Source of the DNA: Melampsora larici-populina 98AG31
Taxonomy: Eukaryota > Basidiomycota > Pucciniomycetes > Pucciniales > Melampsoraceae
Direction: 5' to 3'
Assembly (NCBI RefSeq): GCF_000204055.1
Contig: NW_006768819.1
Coordinates: forward strand, 104,120-168,119
Length of the DNA stretch: 64,000 nucleotides
Under the pieces are notes generated by a model that saw only the letters and a program-made list of their open reading frames with translations, was not told the DNA's origin and did no database searches. Made by a program: the position numbers and the translations under genes. This document shows positions 58,317 through 64,000 of the stretch, piece by piece; position 1 is the stretch's first letter; each line of letters opens with the position of its first letter.

Positions 58317-59490
58317 AATCACCTCGTGGCAACACCGCAACCGCTCCGCTCAAAAGAGCGTGAGCGGAGCGATTTCAGCGTCCGCTACAGCCCCCACTCT
58401 GCAGAGCGGAGCCTGCGCTGCGCACCCAGGGGCAGAGAATCCCCGAGCGGAGCAAACCGCTACGCACAGGTGCCGGGGCAGGGTTGCTCCCCTCATGAGT
58501 GCAGCAATATACCCAGGCCCAGGGTAGAGGGGTAACCTGAAACCTTTGCAAGAATTCTCAATCCATATTTCAATCTCAATATCCCAATGGATGGTGGCAC
58601 TGTTGCATGGTCCCCCTTTTGAACTAAACATGTCACCCCCGGACAACTTTTTATCCTGGTTTGTACTGCAGTGCTGTTTTCAATGTGGCTATAAGGTAGT
58701 TTCCCATTTCCTTGATCCATCTTGTCAATTGTCTTTAACTCAATTACTAACAAATTCTGATTACTTGATTACCATGCATTCGGTTTTTTCACTCATTGTT
58801 TTGTTCTAAGATTTCACCATTTCTGTCACCGTTCACACTGATCCCAACTCGACTCCCTTTGATCGACTTGAATTCTTTTTAACTCAAATTAAACACTTAT
58901 TCACTTTAAAAAATCTTATTCAGTTAAGGTAAATCACAATCATGCAAAATCAAACCCAAATCATATGTATCATGATTGAGTTCATTCAAATCAGATTCTT
59001 TCAAATTGAAAAATTATTATTTTCTAAGGAAATCAAATCACAATCCAATCAAATCAAACACAAATTATTTAGATTCTTCTTCTTCTTTTGGAGTCAGAAT
59101 CTTATTTTAAATCAGATACTCACTAACCTCAAAATTCAATTCGTTTAGGTAGATTACCACAAGTGTTTCCAAAACCGGTAGCCTATCTTGAACTTTGTCC
59201 TGTTTTGGTCGTTTTTTCCATTATATTGTGTTACATAGATATATATGTCTATGCTTTTAATTTTCTTTACAAATCTCGCTTTTTTTCACAAATAAGGTGA
59301 TGTGCGCCACATCATAGCAATGTGCTTAGTGGTGAAACAACTACGAACACCCAAGTGAGAAAATGAAATAAAATGAGCAATTGGGTGCGTAGTGAGATAG
59401 AGCGCAGCGCACCGCTCTGCTCCCAAAATAGGTCACAAACCTGAGCAGAACACAGCGGTTGTGGTGTTGCTCGTGGGATTGTAGGTGCCT
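58317..59490. mobile_element. possible 1.17-kb inverted-repeat element
   Basis: AATCACCTCGTGGCAACACC then GCAACCGCT at 58317-58346 reappears in imperfect reverse complement at about 59450-59488 (AATCCCACGAGCAACACC then ACAACCGCT). The left arm continues into an array of GAGCGGAGC/GCTCCGCTC words (58340-58470). No target duplication was recognised, so this is tentative. Confidence 0.35.
58810..59302 (+). pseudogene. fragment of an AT-rich two-exon gene, unknown
   Basis: Exon-like 58810-58928 reads DFTISVTVHTDPNSTPFDRL and ends LKNLIQLR at a GTAAAT donor. Joining to the acceptor at 59151-59152 continues in frame with LPQVFPKPVAYLELCPVL up to a TGA near 59300. The leucine-rich start and A/T-ending codons recall the LRR half of the F-box protein at 15050. 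No start codon or preceding exon was found. Confidence 0.3.
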
Positions 59491-60007
59491 ACAGTTGTAT
59501 GTTCCATGACCACAGTGGCTTGCAATCAACACTCCAATGCCATACCACTGGCCAATGGCCTGAGGGAACTAACTACGGGGGTGTCATGTTGCATAAATGC
59601 ATGGTTTCACGCCTGTGGCCTGACCTCAACAACCGCTGCACAACACTACAGATTTTGAGGCCTTCGGACAGGAATGTGAAGGCTCCGCAATGAACCATTG
59701 CACATCCACATTTCTATTTCTGGAAAAAGAATCTCACACAATAGCATAGTGCAGTGAGCACTACAATATCACTATATTTTGCGTAATTTAGGCCAGATTG
59801 AGGGATAAGATGAAAAATTTAAAGATGATATAAGAAACAATATACATATATATATATATATATATATATTTCTACAAAAACTTTAATACAGTGAATAAAC
59901 AAAAATATGAAACAAAAACACTGAGAAAAAGACTAAGAAAAGAAATCCCAGATTTTCAAGTCGAGACTAGACAAAAAGGAGGTGTTTCATTTTTGTGGTA
60001 AGAAGGA
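59491..60007. other. no gene; (TA)n microsatellite
   Basis: A pure (TA)n run lies at about 59847-59870. Frames around 59499-59693 have no features. Confidence 0.5.
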
Positions 60008-60470
60008 TCACTGAAGTATACCAAACCAAAAAGAAACAAGACAAATCCAAGATTCAAGAATTAATATTGTAGTTGGACAAGATTTAGTTCTACCACAATA
60101 AAACTCATTACTTTCTAACAAAACATCATCATTCTCATCTGATTCATTCAAAGGAGTTTTATGAATCATAACTAAATGATCAATCATATTAGGTATTTGT
60201 TGATCAATTGAATGAGAATCTGATCCAGCAGGAAAGACTTGACAAGAGTTTAATGAATAAAGATCTTCATTTGACATTAGCACATCTGGAGATAGTCCAT
60301 AATGATCTATTTCTTTATCTTCTGATGTGATTGGAGAAGCTATAAAAGTTGAAGCTGAGCTACAATTTAATGGTTTACAATAACATTCATGATTTGGATT
60401 AAGATCTAATGGAGTAGGTTTAGATCTAACTTTATGATCATGTTCTAAATCATTAGAATGATCATTAAAA
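60008..60470 (-). pseudogene. minus-strand gene fragment split from 61294-61480 by a MITE
   Basis: From 60470 downward the minus strand is open for 150 codons: Asp/Asn/Ser-rich, with NPNHECYCKPLNCSSAS and IDHYGLSPDVLMSNEDLYSL, ending at the stop at 60008. Beyond the inserted element, 61294 upward continues the same frame (CQKCSLYDFND), after which a one-base shift leads to NHELKSIHQDYVTLHQ, which could be the end of a coiled-coil or leucine-zipper segment. The fragment therefore looks like the 3' part of a host gene disrupted by transposition. Identity unknown. Confidence 0.45.
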
Positions 60471-61293
60471 GGCCCTTGCTATTTGCAGCCCACACAAAAT
60501 ACATGTAGGCGCGGCCAAAACAGTGCCTACATGAAGGTTTCCCACAAAACAGTGCCTACATTTATGATGTAGGCGCTTTTTCCTTTTTCAAATGACACCT
60601 ACAGGCTGAAAAACCAATGTAGGCGTCATTTGTGTACGCCTACATTCCAAAAATAAAATGTAGGCGTAAATTTGAAGCGCCTACATTGTGTAGGCGTCAC
60701 GAAATGTGCCTACATCTTTTTTTTGACTGTAGCATAATTTTTGTGCGCCTACGTATGTTAATACCAACACTCTTATAATTTAATACCAACACCCTTATAA
60801 TTTAATACCAACACCCTTATAATTTAATACCAACACCCTTATAATTTAATTCCAACACCCTTATAATTTAATTCCAACACCCTTATAATTAATTATAAGA
60901 CCCTTATAATTTTATAATCAAATGCGCACTCATACATTTGATACCCTTATCATTTAATACCAAAACCCTTATAAATTTGTATTCACACATGTATAAGACC
61001 CTTATAACTAACTTAAGCGCCTACATGGAAAAAACAATGTAGGCGCTCAAAAAAAGCGCCTACATTTTATTTTTAGAATGTAGGCGCTTGAAAATAGCGC
61101 CTACATCTTATTTTTAGAATGTAGGCGTACACAAATGACGCCTACATTGGTTTTTCAGCCTGTAGGCGTCATTTGAGAAAGGAAAAAGTGCCTACATCAT
61201 AAATGTAGGCGCTTTTTGGCGGAAAACAACCGTGTAGGCTTAATTTAGACAGTGCCTACATGGATTTCATGTGGGCTGCAAATAGCAACGGCC
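60471..61293. mobile_element. 823-bp non-autonomous element with 9-bp target duplication
   Basis: Ends read GGCCCTTGCTATTTGCAGCC and, complemented, GGCCGTTGCTATTTGCAGCC. TCATTAAAA flanks both sides (60462-60470 and 61294-61302). A 9-bp duplication is the MULE hallmark. The arms extend as long inverted repeats of about 200 bp built from repeated TGTAGGCGC/GCGCCTACA words, and the centre is a 22-bp tandem array. No open frame. Confidence 0.9.
60759..60975. repeat. 22-bp tandem array inside the 823-bp element
   Basis: About six regular copies of AATACCAACACCCTTATAAT plus TT from 60759 to 60890 (starts 22 bp apart), followed by degenerate copies to about 60975. Confidence 0.9.
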
Positions 61294-61650
61294 TCATTAA
61301 AATCATACAATGAACACTTTTGACAATTAATTATTATGAGGAGGTAAAGAAGCAGATAAGTGATTTGAATTGGTTTGATGTAATGTAACATAATCTTGAT
61401 GTATTGATTTCAATTCATGATTTGTGCTTCTTAAATGATTGTAATGTGATCAAGAGTTTTTCAAGATTGGTGAAATCGTATGAGGATGACGTAAGTTGGG
61501 AATTGAAACATGATCTTTTTGTTTGAACCAAGGCGGGGTGAGTGATTTGAGCTTCAATCAGTAATGGTTTCTTTGAATGTCAGGAAGGGCATACACGGCC
61601 ATGGCCGTATATCTCCTTCCTCACAATCAAACCTTATTACATACATACAA
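61294..61650. other. right flank of the 823-bp element
   Basis: Minus-strand continuation of the gene fragment described at 60008-60470 (to about 61480). The remainder shows nothing recognisable. Confidence 0.4.
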
Positions 61651-61678
61651 CTACATGTAATTAAACAATTACATGTAG
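61651..61678. repeat. 12-bp perfect inverted repeat
   Basis: CTACATGTAATT and AATTACATGTAG with a 4-nt loop (AAAC), in a tract of ATTACA words (61630-61730) like that at 54360-54570. Confidence 0.85.
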
Positions 61679-62079
61679 TAATGAGCTGAAACAACTTGTA
61701 ACAAATGATTACACGATGTTACAAACATATAATCATCAATTACACGAGCAATACACATAGTACCATATTTCTATTACTCTTTTTCAATTATCACTTTCTC
61801 TTAAAACTTCAATTCAGTTTCTATATTTCTCTTTCTACGGGTTATTCGAAGACTTACTCAGTATTCAATAAAACAAAATGCTCACGGATCAATTTGGTAG
61901 ATGATCCTATGTGAACTGTTTTATAATGATCTGTCCAATAACCACGAGAACTTTAGTTCAAGTAACTAAGTTGGATTGGGAACCTAACTTAGAAACTGTT
62001 CATCTAAAACAGATCTTCTTGGCACGTGGTGACTGCCAAGAAGTGATGTCTAGGGTTCTTGTGCTAAAAGGATGGGTTA

Positions 62080-62504
62080 TGTTAGAACATATGGCACGGG
62101 TGATTTAGGGATTAGTATAAAATCACATGTACATGATGGATAGTCTAATGATCACGTGTGATCCTCTACAGATCAATGATCAGTCGTTTCTCAAGGATGT
62201 TTTATTTCTTTTCTATTATCTTCATTACTGTGCACTGCTTGTTATTGTTCTGATGGGTATATAAACCCATGCCTTTGTCTTGTTTCTTTTGTTCCTGATT
62301 CTTTACAATAACAAATCAAGTTTACCAAGCTTTATAAACCAACCAACCCATCCATACCAATCTTCAAAATCCCTTACAAGTCCCTTAGAAGCCCTTTTAC
62401 AGTTAGTATCCACAGATTCTGGTCTTTATTCTGCTTTCTCTCTTTGATTACTATTGTCAACTGCTGTCCTACATATACAAATCATATGTAATCAACCTGT
62501 TACA
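62080..62504 (+). mobile_element. possible 425-bp solo LTR
   Basis: Starts TGTTAGAACATATGGCACGG and ends AACCTGTTACA (TG to CA), with GTTA on both sides (62076-62079 and 62505-62508). A good TATA box, GGGTATATAAACCC, lies near 62258. The size and layout suit a Copia-type LTR. A four-base flank is weak evidence, so other limits are possible. Confidence 0.4.
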
Positions 62505-62671
62505 GTTATATATCAACTATTACAAGGTTATTTCCTTGCCCAATAAGCTTCCTTATTGACATTGAAGGACTATGTATAGTTAAAGGTGTCAGGTTGTGGG
62601 CGCGGCGCGAATAACGCGCCTTTGGCGCGTCCAGGCGTTTGAAAAATTGACAAAAGAGGGTCCCTGCACTG
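62505..62671. other. spacer left of LTR-like copy 3
   Basis: Contains a short GC palindrome cluster (GGGCGCGGCGCGAATAACGC then GCCTTTGGCGCG near 62598). Nothing else recognised. Confidence 0.4.
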
Positions 62672-64000
62672 TGGTGATCAATTTAAGGGCTCAATCAAAA
62701 AATTCATATTTAGGAGTTTACCAGTTTATTAGAAAGGTTAAGCAGGACAGGAAATTTGAAATGGAGGTTTTTGGATCAATTGACGCTCTTATGGGCTTAT
62801 GTGTTGGTCATTGGGTTAACATTACATCATTTTATTTCACATTACTTATTAAGATCATTAGAGTTCATTCACAAATCATTACAAAAAGAAAGAAAGAAAA
62901 ACATAAGGAAAATTCAAAAATATAGGTATATAGGTTGAGAAATGGTTTTTGAGGTAGTAATAATAAAGTTGTGGGTTTTATAAGGTTAAAATATGAAAGA
63001 ACAACATTATATTATACTGTAACAATTTTAGTCTTGAAGGTTGATAAGAAGAAATAGAAGTTATTAGAGAAAAGGTGCTTTTTCGAAGTTGGTAAACAAG
63101 AGGTATACATGTAGTTTGGATATGTAATGGTGGTAATAGTGAAATTTAAGGTTTCCAAGAGGATTTTCCGGGATTTTTAAGGCTATAGAGGATGATGGCA
63201 TATTACATGAGCAAGAAAAAGAGAGTAGCAGCTGTGAAAAGTGAAGACAATGGGTGAATTTCGTCAAAAATGAAGGTTTTCAGCTTATTACATATGTCAA
63301 ATGACGTCAGAATAGATTGGTAGATAGCTCATTTAACGCAGAAAAGTAGATTACATAATGTACAAACTTGAAATCAATAGTAGCGGAGGTTTATTGGTGT
63401 GAATCTCAAATTTACAGTCACAAGTCAACATGTAACACTAAAAACCTTAACTTCACAACTCAATATCTTACTCATCACTCATCAGAAATAGGTCATATGG
63501 GTGTCATGAATGATCAGTAACACGAAGGCTACAAGATGCACTTTAGTAATCAAAAATTGGAGCACATCTGAAAAGATTTGTAATCTCAAAATTTGGTTTT
63601 CAGCTAGTTTACAAGGAAAAAAACACCTGTATTCATCATAAGAAGTGCTGCACATCATATTATTGAGTCATTGATCACTTTTAGCTGTGAAAATTACATC
63701 ATCTATTGGTAACAAAATCATTACATTGCGTCATCATGGGGTTTTTAGGGATTTCTGGGCGGATTGGATTGGTTTTGAGGCTGTTGACCATTGTAAAAGT
63801 TGGAGTACATTGTTATATATACTTTGAGATGATTCTGGGATTTTTGTTCCCCTTTTTTCTTGATCATCTACGCAGTTATTATTTTGTTCATCATCATAAA
63901 CTTATTTTAATAGTACCTGGTCACTTAAATACGCCCTTTATTATAGCTATAAAGAGAAATTTACTTTAGTTTTATAGTCACAAAGACTTATTGGGAATAA
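62672..64000 (+). repeat. copy 3 of the LTR-like family, cut by the window end
   Basis: Starts TGGTGATCAATTTAAGGG after CACTG (62667-62671) and follows copy 1 (46786 onward) through GTTTATTAGAAAGGTT, the AAGAAAGAAA run, GGTTTTCAGCTTATTACAT, TTGACCATTGTAAAAG and CTATAAAGAGAAATTTACTT. Identity is clearly higher than with copy 2. The 3' end lies outside the window. Confidence 0.8.

Noticed and set aside
58326..58535. Overlapping Arg/Ala-rich frames in the GCGGAGC array
   Set aside because: Produced by GC-rich repeated words on both strands; no domain or splice context.
60471..61293. CRISPR-like array (regularly repeated TGTAGGCGC, 22-bp units)
   Set aside because: The genome is eukaryotic, the repeats lie inside a TIR element with a 9-bp target duplication, and the 22-bp units have no spacers.
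1..64000. tRNA or rRNA genes
   Set aside because: GTTCRANNC-type B boxes were looked for by eye; none had a matching A box and cloverleaf.

Overview
The window is nuclear DNA of a filamentous basidiomycete, most likely a rust fungus (Pucciniales). The reasons are genes cut by many 60-100 nt GT-AG introns, AT-rich intergenic DNA, no bacterial operon structure, and decayed DNA transposons (hAT, MULE, Tc1/mariner, cysteine-cluster/KDZ-associated proteins) of the kinds that fill basidiomycete genomes. The genus cannot be fixed from the sequence. All gene models below were spliced by hand from donor/acceptor sites and reading-frame continuity.

Positions 1-27430 are the gene-bearing half. In order they hold: an SDR-family NADP-dependent 3-hydroxyacid/serine dehydrogenase (648-2259, 11 exons, 270 aa); cobalamin-independent methionine synthase MET6 (3330-6131, 8 exons, 770 aa); a decayed transposon protein with a 169-bp inverted duplication (6589-8573); a 114-bp minisatellite (9036-9377); an uncharacterised 309-aa gene whose first part is a tandem array of identical-length 96-nt exons (12356-13846); an F-box protein (15050-16894); a microbial-type rhodopsin with all proton-pump residues (19592-20974, 7 exons, 287 aa); and an Sfp1-like C2H2 zinc-finger regulator (24708-26585, 568 aa).

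Positions 27431-41539 form one 14.1-kb mobile element. It is bounded by 82-bp terminal inverted repeats (two mismatches) and flanked by ATACAT on both sides. It holds a broken multi-exon gene of unknown function, an intact five-exon gene of the CxC5/CxC6 cysteine-cluster (KDZ-associated) type, and a dead FAR1-type MULE transposase (stops, catalytic Asp changed to Asn). A nested 4,554-bp Tc1/mariner element with TA target duplication carries a DD34E transposase (one stop) and, unusually, a second intact six-exon gene on the opposite strand.

Positions 41540-64000 are a transposon graveyard. Short TIR elements have clear target duplications (867 bp, TA; 402 bp, GATTAGAG; 309 bp, CGTAAT; 823 bp, TCATTAAAA). 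A fossil hAT transposase gene on the minus strand is interrupted by two datable insertions. A 1.6-kb LTR-like repeat family has three same-orientation copies, and there are other inverted repeats and scraps of AT-rich genes. No tRNA, rRNA or CRISPR was recognised.
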